Assembly (NCBI GenBank): GCA_018372435.1
Contig: JAHAJA010000014.1
Span: 1-64,000 of the forward strand
Source: Clostridiales bacterium
GTDB taxonomy: Bacteria > Bacillota > Clostridia > Lachnospirales > Lachnospiraceae
Direction of reading: 5' to 3'
Length of the DNA stretch: 64,000 bases
A program made the position numbers and the translations under genes. Position 1 is the first letter of the stretch, and each line of letters begins with the position of its first letter. The notes below the pieces were generated by a model. It ran no database searches. It was given only the letters and a program-made list of their open reading frames with translations, and was not told the origin of the DNA. Positions 27,432 through 36,816 of this stretch are shown in pieces.

Positions 27432-28217
27432 TTAACTCACCTCCAATGTTGCATGTAAACGAACTTTTTTATCAATGATACGATACAATAATTTATTAAT
27501 CACTACGCCCATAATATTAATGATACATACAATAAGTAAGGTATAATAAAATTCATTAAGATCAATACTTCTCATTACACTGATACGTAATAACCGAACT
27601 GCCCATGTCGGTGCTAAACAGTTACTGATTGGTTGAATCCAATTAGGTAGCATCTCTACGGGAAATGCAAATCCGCATAATAAGGTAATTGGTACTTCTA
27701 AGCAATTCATATAAAGACCTGTTTTCCTTGATAGCGTTAATATATACGAGATTCCTATTGATACAATGGAAAATGTGATAACCACTGCAAGTAATCCAAT
27801 AAACAGATATTGTATGCAAACTCCACCAAAGGAAGCCCGAAATAGAATCTTAGCAACTACATAGGAAATAAAAAGAGTAGCTAATGACAAGAATGTATTT
27901 CCCAAAACCTTTCCGGTTATTATGTATTGAAAATCTGCTGGTGCCGTGTATATGGCGGATAACGTTCCATAGAAACGTTCCCTATTGATATCTCCTGCAC
28001 TTGAAAAACAAATACAGCCCCATAACCCCATTAAACCAGCGCCAAGGACAACATAAGTCATAAAATTCTCTTCACCTGAATTACTGAACATATAATACAA
28101 TAAGATTGTATTTCCTATTGGGTTCATTATTAAACAAAAGCGATACATAGGCCGTGTGAACGAATTTTTCATCTGAAGTACCATTGTTGACCACATGATA
28201 ATCCACTTAGTCTTCAC
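27432..28217 (-). CDS. ABC-2 type exporter permease
   Basis: 261 residues, six predicted membrane helices, paired with the following permease. Two in-frame GTGs compete as starts: 28226 abuts the AAAGGAG site, while 28217 has normal spacing and is preferred. Either way the beginning overlaps the end of the ATPase gene, indicating translational coupling. Confidence 0.82.
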   Translation of the reverse strand: MKTKWIIMWSTMVLQMKNSFTRPMYRFCLIMNPIGNTILLYYMFSNSGEENFMTYVVLGAGLMGLWGCICFSSAGDINRERFYGTLSAIYTAPADFQYIITGKVLGNTFLSLATLFISYVVAKILFRASFGGVCIQYLFIGLLAVVITFSIVSIGISYILTLSRKTGLYMNCLEVPITLLCGFAFPVEMLPNWIQPISNCLAPTWAVRLLRISVMRSIDLNEFYYTLLIVCIINIMGVVINKLLYRIIDKKVRLHATLEVS

Positions 28218-29004
28218 TATTCTCACTCTCCTTTATTAAAGTGACATAGACATCTTCTAATGATATTCTCTCACCATTCAGATCTCCTTCTTGCAATTCT
28301 TTTAGATGTATTGGTGAATCAAGAGCAATAAGTCTTCCTTTATTGATAATAGCGACTCTGTCACAGAGTTCATCTGCTTCATACATATAATGTGTTGTTA
28401 GTAATATCGTCTTCCCATCTCTTTTCAGATTCTTAATAATATCATGAAGCATTCTCGCACCGATTGGGTCCAAACCAATTGTTGGTTCATCCATGAAAAC
28501 AACATCTGGGTCATTAATCAATCCTCTTCCTATCTGCAACCTCTGAATCATTCCTTTTGAATACGTTTCAACTAAACGATCTGCTGCTTCTGTCAAATCT
28601 ACAAGCTCAAGTATCTTATTAATATGTTCTTCTCTTTTCTCTAATGGCACTAGATAAATATTGCAAAAGTATCTAAGGTTATCTCTGGCAGATAATCTTT
28701 TATATACACCTAGCTCCCCACCAAAGATAAAGTTAATCCTACTTCTGATTTTTTTCTCTTCTCCATATGTATTACATCCTAATACTTTACATTCACCACT
28801 AGTGGGTGCCAGTAAGGTAATTAGCATCTTCATTATTGTGGTCTTACCTGCTCCATTTTGTCCTAGTATGCCAAAGATCTCACCTTCTTTAACAGTGAAA
28901 CTAATATCCTTCACAGCTTCGACCACTACATTCTTTCTTCGAAACCACCCTTTTTTTGACCGGTATGTTCTTGAAACGTGATTTAATTCAACTACATTTT
29001 CCAT
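28207..29004 (-). CDS. ABC-2 exporter ATP-binding protein
   Basis: 265 residues. Walker A GQNGAGKTT (around residue 48), signature YSKGMIQR, Walker B VVFMDEPTIGLDP and switch His in LLTTHYMYEADEL are all present, as in the CcmA/DrrA-type ATPases. SD AGGAGGG, ATG. First gene of the exporter operon; the ArsR-type gene at 29207-30220 lies about 200 bases upstream on the same strand behind a terminator and may regulate it. Confidence 0.9.
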   Translation of the reverse strand: MENVVELNHVSRTYRSKKGWFRRKNVVVEAVKDISFTVKEGEIFGILGQNGAGKTTIMKMLITLLAPTSGECKVLGCNTYGEEKKIRSRINFIFGGELGVYKRLSARDNLRYFCNIYLVPLEKREEHINKILELVDLTEAADRLVETYSKGMIQRLQIGRGLINDPDVVFMDEPTIGLDPIGARMLHDIIKNLKRDGKTILLTTHYMYEADELCDRVAIINKGRLIALDSPIHLKELQEGDLNGERISLEDVYVTLIKESENSED

Positions 29005-29157
29005 ATGCCCTCCTAAAGTTATACTTAATTTTTTACTAACTCTATCCTATCTAGTTTTGCATATATCTAATTAGATAAATATAAAACTACCATATTTTTA
29101 TATATTTGTCAATTATATGTAATATTATTTTTTTGTTCTATATTCTTAATCAAGATC

Positions 29158-29192
29158 AAAAAAAGCATTTCACCATGCAGTGAAATGCTCTT
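29158..29192 (-). terminator. Terminator of the ArsR-type gene
   Basis: Perfect 10 bp stem AGCATTTCAC / GTGAAATGCT with a six-base loop; on the minus strand seven T follow. Confidence 0.85.
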
Positions 29193-29206
29193 ATCTTTTC
29201 CCTAAT

Positions 29207-30220
29207 TTATTCCGTTTTCAATACTTCGATTAGCTTATTCATGATTGATTCTTTCATAATCGTATTAATACTATAATACTTGGAATTCTTAACTTTTTCC
29301 TCATTCACTAAACCGATCGAATACAGTTGCTCCATATGATGGGACAAAGTAGACGTTGCTATATGTAGACGAGCTGCCAATTCTTTTCCTATAATCGGTC
29401 CTTCTTTCGACAAAATCATAATAATACTAAACCGTGTCTCATCTGAGATTACTTTTAAAACCTTAGTCAAATCTTTCACATCAAATGATGTATCAATCAT
29501 CGAATAAAACAAGATTTGTATCTTATCCATATAGCGAATTACCTTATGTGGTGTAAATACACTTGGCATAAAACTAAACTCACGATATGGGCCTCTTCTA
29601 TAAAACGTTTTTCCCATTAACTTTTCTGAATATTCTAAAGGCGGTAGCTCCAGTAATCCCTTTTCTGTAATAGCTAATTCTGTTTGAATTGCTTCTCTAT
29701 ACTTTTCCATTACCTCATTGAATTCAATTGTATTGAACTCCCTAATACATAAGAACATATCATTGATTACTTGTTCAGTTTGCTTAAAGATGATATTAAA
29801 AACCAAGAATGGTACATACTTTGTAAAATGCTCTGAACTGTTGTACAAGTCAGCTATGGTATTCTCTTTATATGCTTTCTCAAAATCGGTTAATTCACCA
29901 TCCCCTCCGAAAAAATAATGGATAAACAACCACTTATCTAAAGCTCTAACCTTTTCTTCAATAACATCAAGAGATTCACTCTGAACTTCCAACTGCATTA
30001 TAGCTTCTAGCAAACCGCTCCCGAAGTCTTTCATTTGTTGATGTAAACTGTACAGGAAACAGTATTTTTGCTTAATGTATGTAATAAAATCCTTTGAGTA
30101 TGTCTGTTCGTATATTGGGTATTTGTTATCTCCATTCAATACGCCAATCATTGCAAAAATCAATTCTATATTCTCTGAATGAAATAATGTGCTTTCATTA
30201 CTGATTCTCTTGTATATCAT
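29207..30220 (-). CDS. ArsR-type winged-helix regulator with large N-terminal domain
   Basis: 337 residues. The C-terminal 85 residues are an ArsR-type winged helix (SDETRFSIIMILSKEGPIIG, LAARLHIATSTLSHHMEQL, GLVNEEKVKNSKYY). The first 240 residues are a helical domain rich in acidic and aromatic residues that I do not recognise and that may sense a ligand. SD GGAGGAG, ATG. No metal-binding cysteine motif is seen, so metal sensing is unlikely. Probably controls the ABC-2 exporter next to it. Confidence 0.8.
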   Translation of the reverse strand: MIYKRISNESTLFHSENIELIFAMIGVLNGDNKYPIYEQTYSKDFITYIKQKYCFLYSLHQQMKDFGSGLLEAIMQLEVQSESLDVIEEKVRALDKWLFIHYFFGGDGELTDFEKAYKENTIADLYNSSEHFTKYVPFLVFNIIFKQTEQVINDMFLCIREFNTIEFNEVMEKYREAIQTELAITEKGLLELPPLEYSEKLMGKTFYRRGPYREFSFMPSVFTPHKVIRYMDKIQILFYSMIDTSFDVKDLTKVLKVISDETRFSIIMILSKEGPIIGKELAARLHIATSTLSHHMEQLYSIGLVNEEKVKNSKYYSINTIMKESIMNKLIEVLKTE

Positions 30221-30318
30221 AACTCCTCCACTAGAGCGTTTTTAAAATTGCTTGCTGTAAGAGGTGCACCACATGTTCAGACACACTCTAGTAATGTTAC
30301 TGCAATAACGCTTCTATA

Positions 30319-31716
30319 TCAATCATAGTATCGAATATTAGCTGTGTCAAGCAGTTTCCCAATACACGCAACACTTCTATCAATCTCCTCTTTAGTAATC
30401 TTCCATGAACAAATACTAAAACGGATTACTTTCTTTCCTTGGTGTATTGCTCCCCCACACCATACTTCTCCTGAAGCTTGAATTGCTAAAAGTAATCTTT
30501 GTGTTTCTTCATCTGATTCAAGGCAAGCAATAACTTGGTTATACACTACCTCGTTCTCCACATGTAAACCAAGTACTGCAAGACAACCCGCCAAATATTT
30601 TGCATTCTCACACAATTCGTCAATTAACTGCTCAATTCCATCTCTACCTAGGTATTTAAGTGCTGCCCATAATTCAATTCCTCTTGCTCGCCTAGACATC
30701 TCCACACCATATAACATTCCGTCTCTATGTTCACTGAATTGTAGATAAGACCCTTCTGCCTGCATCGTACGAATCAACCCCGCTCTATCCTTGCAGAATG
30801 CAATTCCACAATCATATGGTATATTCAAAGTCTTATGAGCATCCGTTGTCCAAGAATCCGCCTTTTCTATTCCTTTAACTAAGTTACCATACTTTTTCGA
30901 AGCTGCTGCCCACAATCCAAACGCCCCATCTATATGTACCCAAGCTCCAGCCTTATTAGCAAGAGCACATAACGAAGAAAAATCATCAAAAGCGCCTGTA
31001 TTTACATGGCCTCCTTGTAGTACCAACAACGTATTAAAGTCCAATTCAGGTACTTCACTTACAAGTATTCTTCCTTGTTCATCTACAGGAACGAACTCAA
31101 AATTCTCCTTACCAAATCCAGCTAGTACCAACGTTTTAATCACTGACGAATGTGCTTCTTTACCTAAAACTACACGTATAGGTTTTGCATTATATAAACC
31201 TTTTGTTACAACGTCATACCCTTGTCGATGTAATAATTCATTCCTTGCTGTTAACATTGCATAGAAATTAGCCATACTAGAACCACTGACAAAGGAAGCT
31301 GCAGTCCCTTGTGGTAGTCCCAGTAACGATACTAGCCAGTTTTCACATACTTCTTCTAATTTTGAGACAATTGGTGATGTTATATACATACCTGCATTCT
31401 GATCCCATACGTCCCCAAGTAAACGTGCGGCCTGGCTAACAGGTAAATTTCCTCCTAAAACAAACCCATAATAGCTTCCACTGGTGTGACGTACAGTAGC
31501 ACTACTTCCATACTTGTGTAATAATTCTAAAACCATTGTAGGGTCCATTGATTTATCTGGTAAGTCTTCATTAAAATTCTCTAACTGCATCAATGCCTCT
31601 TTGTCTGGATAAACTTTAGCCTGGTCATCATTTTTAATATATTCTTTTGCATATTCCAACGCTTTATCTAGCAACACATCGTTAGCCAATTCTTTTCTCA
31701 TATTGTCTATTAGCAT
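30319..31716 (-). CDS. PLP-dependent group II decarboxylase family protein
   Basis: 465 residues. Fold-type I pyridoxal phosphate enzyme of the aromatic-amino-acid/glutamate decarboxylase group. The PLP Lys lies in TTDAHKTLNIPYDCG, the cofactor Asp in HIDGAFGLWA, and SGSSMANF lines the phosphate site. SD GAGGAG, ATG. Divergent from a MocR regulator, itself a PLP-fold protein, which suggests regulation tied to PLP or the amino acid substrate. The substrate is undetermined; a 12-base palindrome ACATTCGAATGT (31753-31764) lies just upstream. Confidence 0.87.
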   Translation of the reverse strand: MLIDNMRKELANDVLLDKALEYAKEYIKNDDQAKVYPDKEALMQLENFNEDLPDKSMDPTMVLELLHKYGSSATVRHTSGSYYGFVLGGNLPVSQAARLLGDVWDQNAGMYITSPIVSKLEEVCENWLVSLLGLPQGTAASFVSGSSMANFYAMLTARNELLHRQGYDVVTKGLYNAKPIRVVLGKEAHSSVIKTLVLAGFGKENFEFVPVDEQGRILVSEVPELDFNTLLVLQGGHVNTGAFDDFSSLCALANKAGAWVHIDGAFGLWAAASKKYGNLVKGIEKADSWTTDAHKTLNIPYDCGIAFCKDRAGLIRTMQAEGSYLQFSEHRDGMLYGVEMSRRARGIELWAALKYLGRDGIEQLIDELCENAKYLAGCLAVLGLHVENEVVYNQVIACLESDEETQRLLLAIQASGEVWCGGAIHQGKKVIRFSICSWKITKEEIDRSVACIGKLLDTANIRYYD

Positions 31717-31800
31717 TCTATACTCCTCTCATCATGGATATAAAACAAAACTACATTCGAATGTAAGAGGATTATACTTCTTAGCTATATTGAGGTCAAT

Positions 31801-31827
31801 ATAGGATTGTATGTATGACAATCCTAT
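31801..31827. promoter_or_regulatory. Candidate operator between divergent decarboxylase and MocR genes
   Basis: Perfect inverted repeat ATAGGATTGT, seven bases, ACAATCCTAT, some 37 bases before a TATAAT at 31864-31869 directed toward the MocR gene. Binding by the MocR protein is inference. Confidence 0.45.
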
Positions 31828-31914
31828 ATAACACTCTTTCTTTTCTTATTGCTATTCTTCAGCTATAATGTTAATATTTAGAAGAGATTACTTAAAAAAT
31901 CGTGAGGTGATACT

Positions 31915-31950
31915 ATGCAAACAAAACCTAGTAGAACCAAGAATACATAG
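31915..31950 (+). CDS. Putative 11-residue leader peptide MQTKPSRTKNT
   Basis: A GAGGTG site sits 5 bases before the ATG, and the TAG stop touches the first base of a terminator hairpin. The peptide is rich in Thr and basic residues. The arrangement promoter box, short ORF, terminator, regulator gene is that of a translation-controlled leader. Whether the peptide is made is unknown. Confidence 0.45.
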   Translation: MQTKPSRTKNT

Positions 31951-31978
31951 GCTGTACACGAAAAGTGTACAGCTTTTT
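31951..31978 (+). terminator. Terminator in the MocR leader (possible attenuator)
   Basis: Perfect 9 bp stem GCTGTACAC / GTGTACAGC, loop GAAAA, five T. Lies between the leader ORF and the regulator gene, so it can only serve the leader transcript. Confidence 0.75.
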
Positions 31979-32039
31979 CCAATCAAACTACAATCCTTAC
32001 ACATTAAATTGTTATAAATATAGTTCTGGGAGGCACATT

Positions 32040-33413
32040 ATGTGGAATCTGAAAGACTTAAACACGGATATGTCATTATACCTTGCTCTAGTAGATGCAA
32101 TTGAACGTGACATTAATAATGGAATATTAAAACCTGGTGATAAACTCCCTACGCAACGGGAACTTGCTAGAATTGTTGGTGTCAATGTAACAACAGTTAC
32201 AAGGGCATATAATGAAGCAGGGAAACGAGGTCTGCTAGCTGCCTCAGTAGGAAACGGTACATATATCTCAAACGATCTTGGTATGCATTCTTCACTACTA
32301 GATGCGAGTTCCGATACTTCCTTGTCAGATTACTATAAAAGTATTGATATTGGTCTGGTAAAACCACTTGAACACCTTGATCCAGATATCAGACCAATTA
32401 TATCAGATGTTATGGCGCAGAATGGTTTCATGGAATACATGAGGTATACATCTCCCCAGGGACTTCTTAGCCATCGCGAAATAGCTGCAACTTGGATTAG
32501 CCGTTTTCATATTCATACAGACGCCGCACATGTCTTAATTACCAGTGGCATTAATCATGCACTAACCTGTACCCTATCCGCGCTTTTTCAACCTGGTGAT
32601 AAACTTGCTGTTGATCGTTATACCTATCCTGGAATGAAAGCAATCGCCAAACGCCTTGGACTTCAATTAGAAGCTATTGATATGGATGAAGAAGGAATGT
32701 CACCTGCAAGTCTTGAGCAAGTATGTCATAGAACATCAATAAAGGGTGTCTATACCATGCCCTTTATACAAAATCCAACTGGCGCTAGAAGAAGCGAGAA
32801 GCGTACACAACAACTACTTGCAATCATTAAGAAGTATAAGCTAATTTCAATTGAAGACGACATGTATGGATATCTATTACCAGAAACACAAGTACCTCTA
32901 GCCGCTTATTACCCGGAGAGAAGTATCTTCTTATCTGGTATATCAAAAGTTTGCTATCCAGGTCTTCGAACTTCTTTTGTCGTAGCTCCTAATACGTTTC
33001 ATAATCTCATTTGTCAGGCAATTATTGATACAGTATCCATGTCCCCTGCCATGAATGTGGCTATTATCTGTAATTGTATTACTAACAATCGTATAGATAG
33101 CATTATAGAAAATAAGAGAGCTGAAATAGCTCTCCGTGCATCTATTCTGTATGAACTTATTAATAAGGACTTAATTACTTATTGTAAGGGTAACATGTTT
33201 GCTTGGATTATACTTCCTGTCTGCTGGACTCCTAAAACCCTTACTGAAGCATGTGCAAAACTAGGTGTTACAATTATGCCTGCTGATAAATTCGTTGTAG
33301 GAAGCCAAGCACCACTATCCCACATCCGTATCTCATTATCCGCAGCTGATTCGTCACTTACTTTCAAGAAGGGACTTAAGGTTCTTGCTGATCTCATTAA
33401 TCAGGGACCTTAA
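32040..33413 (+). CDS. MocR-type regulator (GntR helix-turn-helix plus aminotransferase fold)
   Basis: 457 residues from the ATG at 32040, preceded by GGGAGG; upstream in-frame codons to 31965 run through the terminator and are excluded. The GntR winged helix is about residues 10-80 (GILKPGDKLPTQRELARIVG, VTTVTRAYNEA). The rest is a class I aminotransferase-like domain with PLP Lys in LSGISKVCYPGLR and the NPTGA motif. MocR proteins sense PLP or amino acids. Divergent from the PLP decarboxylase, which is its likeliest target. Confidence 0.92.
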   Translation: MWNLKDLNTDMSLYLALVDAIERDINNGILKPGDKLPTQRELARIVGVNVTTVTRAYNEAGKRGLLAASVGNGTYISNDLGMHSSLLDASSDTSLSDYYKSIDIGLVKPLEHLDPDIRPIISDVMAQNGFMEYMRYTSPQGLLSHREIAATWISRFHIHTDAAHVLITSGINHALTCTLSALFQPGDKLAVDRYTYPGMKAIAKRLGLQLEAIDMDEEGMSPASLEQVCHRTSIKGVYTMPFIQNPTGARRSEKRTQQLLAIIKKYKLISIEDDMYGYLLPETQVPLAAYYPERSIFLSGISKVCYPGLRTSFVVAPNTFHNLICQAIIDTVSMSPAMNVAIICNCITNNRIDSIIENKRAEIALRASILYELINKDLITYCKGNMFAWIILPVCWTPKTLTEACAKLGVTIMPADKFVVGSQAPLSHIRISLSAADSSLTFKKGLKVLADLINQGP

Positions 33414-33472
33414 TTTAAGATTCCATACGACCCCCTTATCAATGTAATTTGTTGAAAGCCATAGTATACGTC

Positions 33473-34828
33473 CTACGCTTTGATCTTCGGTTCAAAATCC
33501 ACCTTACGGAATAAGAACTTAGCATACAGGATAATTACAAAGTTACTGATAACCATGGCATACCAGATACCACTTCGTCCTAAATCCGTTACATTCTTCA
33601 TAAACAGAATTAAAGGAAGGCGGATTACCCATAGTCTTGCTGTCGCTATATAAAAAGAGTATTTGGTATTACCTGAACCATTAAACACTCCCATGAAGTT
33701 TTGGAATAATGACATTAATGGCTGCGTTAATAAAACCCAGAACATATACTCCATTGCAATCTGTAATGTCTCACTGTCATTCGTTAGCAACCCTAATAAA
33801 AACTCACGACATGGATAGATAATTAGACCACCAATACAAGAAATTGCTACTGCAACATTTCTACTAACACGATATGCATTCTTAGCTCGCTCCTTGTTCC
33901 TTGCCCCTATATTCTGTCCAACGAATGCCGCTAGTACAGAACCAAGAGCCGATACTGGTATTAATAATAAGTTAGAGATTTTGTTTCCTAAGCTAAAAGC
34001 AGCAGCAACACGTTCTCCATATGCTAAGATAATAGCCTGCAATATCAAGAAACCAAGTGAACTGAACGCTTGGCTTCCAGCTGATGGCATAGCTATTCCG
34101 ACTAATTTCGATAAATTCTTTGGCTTAATACGTAAATCATTCAATGACAAATGTAATTCCTGACGTTTAGAAAACATTAGATATAGTGCAACTGGAACGA
34201 TTGCCATCTGTCCAATTACAGTAGATAACCCTGCTCCGAAGATTCCCATATCATAAACCCGAATGAATAATGCCGTTAAGATAATATTAAATATGATAGC
34301 TACTACCGATAGAAGAACTGGCGTAGTCGTATCCCCTCTAGCCTGTCTTGTCGCTTGAAAAGCAGTGAAGACGAATAAGAATGGCATCTCAAAAGAACGT
34401 GTCCTCATGTAGATCAAAGCTTGCTCATACACAGTTCCCTCTGCACCCATGAATTTAAGTACATTAGGTGCAATAGCATAGAGAATACCATTGAATATAA
34501 CACCTATTCCTATACTTAAAATCAATAATAAAGCAATGTATTCTTTCGCTTTTTCCTCATCTTTCGCACCCAAATACTGACTAATTACTGCTACACCTGC
34601 TACCGCTAACCCAATACTTAACGCCATGAATATATTAAGTAACGGCCATGATATAGATATACCAGCTTGGGCTGAAACTGAATTTTCCATCTGCCCAATA
34701 AAATAGGTATCCACCAGATCATGTAGTGATTTTAAAACATTAGCGAGCATTACTGGAAGTGCGAGATAGATAAATGCATTATATATATTCTTTTCTTCTA
34801 GTAGTAGATAAGTTCTATCCTTTTTCAT
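33473..34828 (-). CDS. MATE family efflux transporter
   Basis: 451 residues with about 12 membrane helices, typical of the DinF/NorM-like MATE family of sodium- or proton-driven drug exporters. FIYLALPVMLANVLKSLHDLVDTYFIG at the start, with a conserved Asp-Leu-Val-Asp element, and the internally repeated half are characteristic. SD AGAGGTG, ATG. Monocistronic, convergent with the MocR gene. Substrate unknown. Confidence 0.92.
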   Translation of the reverse strand: MKKDRTYLLLEEKNIYNAFIYLALPVMLANVLKSLHDLVDTYFIGQMENSVSAQAGISISWPLLNIFMALSIGLAVAGVAVISQYLGAKDEEKAKEYIALLLILSIGIGVIFNGILYAIAPNVLKFMGAEGTVYEQALIYMRTRSFEMPFLFVFTAFQATRQARGDTTTPVLLSVVAIIFNIILTALFIRVYDMGIFGAGLSTVIGQMAIVPVALYLMFSKRQELHLSLNDLRIKPKNLSKLVGIAMPSAGSQAFSSLGFLILQAIILAYGERVAAAFSLGNKISNLLLIPVSALGSVLAAFVGQNIGARNKERAKNAYRVSRNVAVAISCIGGLIIYPCREFLLGLLTNDSETLQIAMEYMFWVLLTQPLMSLFQNFMGVFNGSGNTKYSFYIATARLWVIRLPLILFMKNVTDLGRSGIWYAMVISNFVIILYAKFLFRKVDFEPKIKA

Positions 34829-35026
34829 TTGTATTCACCTCTTAAATATTGATCGATTACTAATAACCTGAATCAATTAGCTATCTCAAACCATTATTTC
34901 TATTATAGTACATTTAAGTTTTCTTATAAATGTCTTTTATTACATTAACACTCCTTATAAATGTTTTATGTTATACATATGAATGATCTGTTCAAGACAA
35001 TGTAATTTATTTATTTAATACTGGTT

Positions 35027-35145
35027 AGGGTATCAAAATCCCCTTTTATATCTTGAATTGTCATTTGCACAATTTATATATCAATATTTGATGCAAAACA
35101 TAGTTTATTCACAACCCGCTCTCGACCCGCTGAAGTTAATAATTT
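35027..35145. repeat. Family A repeat, half copy (inverted orientation)
   Basis: Matches the complement of the right half of the element at 14641-14912 along its length: GGTTAGGGTATCAAAA at the left edge, CATTTGCACAATTTATA, TTGATGCAAAACATAGTTT and ATTCACAACCCGCTCTC. The other half is missing. The rest of 34829-35282 holds no gene; the U32 gene terminator is at 35155-35226. Confidence 0.75.
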
Positions 35146-35152
35146 CATAAAC

Positions 35153-35226
35153 AAAAAGACAATTTTCATTGATATATGCGTTTCTTAACTTAATATTTCG
35201 CATATAACATTATGAAAATTGTCTTT
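35153..35226 (-). terminator. Terminator of the U32 protein gene
   Basis: Two-tier hairpin: AAAGACAATTTTCAT (35155-35169) pairs with ATGAAAATTGTCTTT (35212-35226), with an inner ATATGCG / CGCATAT stem. A T run follows on the minus strand. Confidence 0.8.
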
Positions 35227-35282
35227 CTACTACCTACCATTATTCTAAATCGAATTAGTCTTAAGTGGTTAACTTATCGATA

Positions 35283-36554
35283 TTATTGACAAGAGGTACA
35301 ATTACAATCAGAACTTACGCCCTCTTCTTTTCTGCGTAGTATATCAAAATCATTTAACTGAATACCAAAATCAACATAGATTTGTTGTTTTGGATGTGGA
35401 CAGCTATCCATATCTGTACCTTCTTCATCCATGATACGTCTAACCGTTGCCATAATGTTCTCTCCATTCGGCTTCATGATTTCAATAGTATCTCCAACAC
35501 TGAATTTATTTCTTTGTTCTAAGCCATACATACCTGCTTCATTCTTACCTTGAATAACTCCAAGATACGTATAATCCTTTACATAGGTATTGCTATCATA
35601 GATTTGAGTTTCACTTGTTGTTGGCCCGAAGAAGAATCCCGTAGTGTATTGACGATACGTACACTTCGCAATTTCCTCTTTGTAGTAAGGAATGTTTTTG
35701 CGATAAGTCTCTTCACTAATATAGTAATCATCGATGGCTTTACGATATGTTCTTGCTACCGTTGCTACATAAAGTGCTGTTTTCATACGTCCTTCTACTT
35801 TAAGGCTGTCAATACCAGCTTCAATGATCTCTGGGATATGCTCGATCATACATAAGTCCTTAGAATTGAAGATATACGTTCCTCTATCGTTTTCAAAGAC
35901 TGGCATGTATTCACCTGGTCGAGTTTCCTCAACGATGTGGTACTTCCAACGGCAAGGGTGCGTACATGCACCCAAATTAGCATCTCTTCCTGTGAAGTAA
36001 TTGCTTAACAAACATCTTCCTGAATATGACATACACATGGCACCATGAATAAATGTCTCAATTTCAAGATCATCTGGAATGTTCTTACGAATCTCTGCGA
36101 TTTCATTTAACGATAATTCTCTTGCAGACACTACTCTTTGAGCACCCATTCGCTTCCAGAATAGATATGTTCTATAGTTAACATTATTCGCTTGTGTACT
36201 AATGTGTAATTCCATATCTGGAATAACTTCTCTTGCTATATCAAAAACACCTGGATCAGATATAATTAAAGCATCTGGATTAATTTCTTTCATCTCTTCA
36301 AAATACTCTGCAACACCTTCTAAGTCACGATTATGTGCAGTGATATTCGCTGTAACATATACTTTCTTCCCAAATTGGTGTGCATATTTAATACCTGCAA
36401 TCATATCTTCTTTCGAGAAGTTTTTTGCCTTCGCACGAAGACCAAACATCTCACCACCAATATAAACGGCATCTGCGCCATAATTTATAGCAACTTTTAA
36501 CACTTCCAGGTTACTAGCTGGAATTAGTAATTCTGGTTTCTCTCTTTTGCTCAT
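35283..36554 (-). CDS. Peptidase U32 family protein (RNA hydroxylation type)
   Basis: 423 residues. Despite the name, proteins of this family (TrhP, RlhA) install hydroxyl groups on RNA bases with prephenate. ELLIPASNLEVLKVAINYGADAVYIGGE at the start and SYSGRCLLSNYFTGRDANLGACTHPCRW are the U32 signature; the cysteines there plus SDCNCTSCQ at the C terminus may hold an iron-sulfur cluster. SD AAGGAG. It lies upstream of no other gene on its strand except the terminator, and downstream of the methyltransferase as in Bacillus yrrM-yrrN-yrrO. Confidence 0.9.
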   Translation of the reverse strand: MSKREKPELLIPASNLEVLKVAINYGADAVYIGGEMFGLRAKAKNFSKEDMIAGIKYAHQFGKKVYVTANITAHNRDLEGVAEYFEEMKEINPDALIISDPGVFDIAREVIPDMELHISTQANNVNYRTYLFWKRMGAQRVVSARELSLNEIAEIRKNIPDDLEIETFIHGAMCMSYSGRCLLSNYFTGRDANLGACTHPCRWKYHIVEETRPGEYMPVFENDRGTYIFNSKDLCMIEHIPEIIEAGIDSLKVEGRMKTALYVATVARTYRKAIDDYYISEETYRKNIPYYKEEIAKCTYRQYTTGFFFGPTTSETQIYDSNTYVKDYTYLGVIQGKNEAGMYGLEQRNKFSVGDTIEIMKPNGENIMATVRRIMDEEGTDMDSCPHPKQQIYVDFGIQLNDFDILRRKEEGVSSDCNCTSCQ

Positions 36555-36661
36555 TATTCTACTGTTCTCCTTTATTTATTTTACGTCTTTAATAATACAT
36601 CTTTCTACACTTTTGTTTTTATTTAGTTTTACTTATTAAATCTATTTTCTATATTAAACTG

Positions 36662-36816
36662 ACATTAAACACGAATCTGTTAGCTTATTCTCCAGATATA
36701 TAAATATAGAACTTCTTATCTCAATAGCGTGTTTCGTGTATGGTTTTCAAAGTAAGAAGTATGCTCGACTACCTTAAAAGTTTCGCACACAAAACCTAGA
36801 TTCGTGTACTTAATGT
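36662..36816. repeat. Structured repeat, family B copy 2
   Basis: Outer arms ACATTAAACACGAATCT (36662-36678) and AGATTCGTGTACTTAATGT (36798-36816) pair with a two-base bulge, with ACTTCTTA / TAAGAAGT inside and the core TAGCGTGTTTCGTGTA at 36725-36740. The right arm is also the last six codons and stop of the methyltransferase gene. The rest of the gap 36555-36661 is featureless. Confidence 0.7.

Noticed and set aside
33485..33500. GGTTCAAAATCC resembling a tRNA T loop
   Set aside because: It lies in the coding sequence of the MATE gene and no other tRNA arms surround it.
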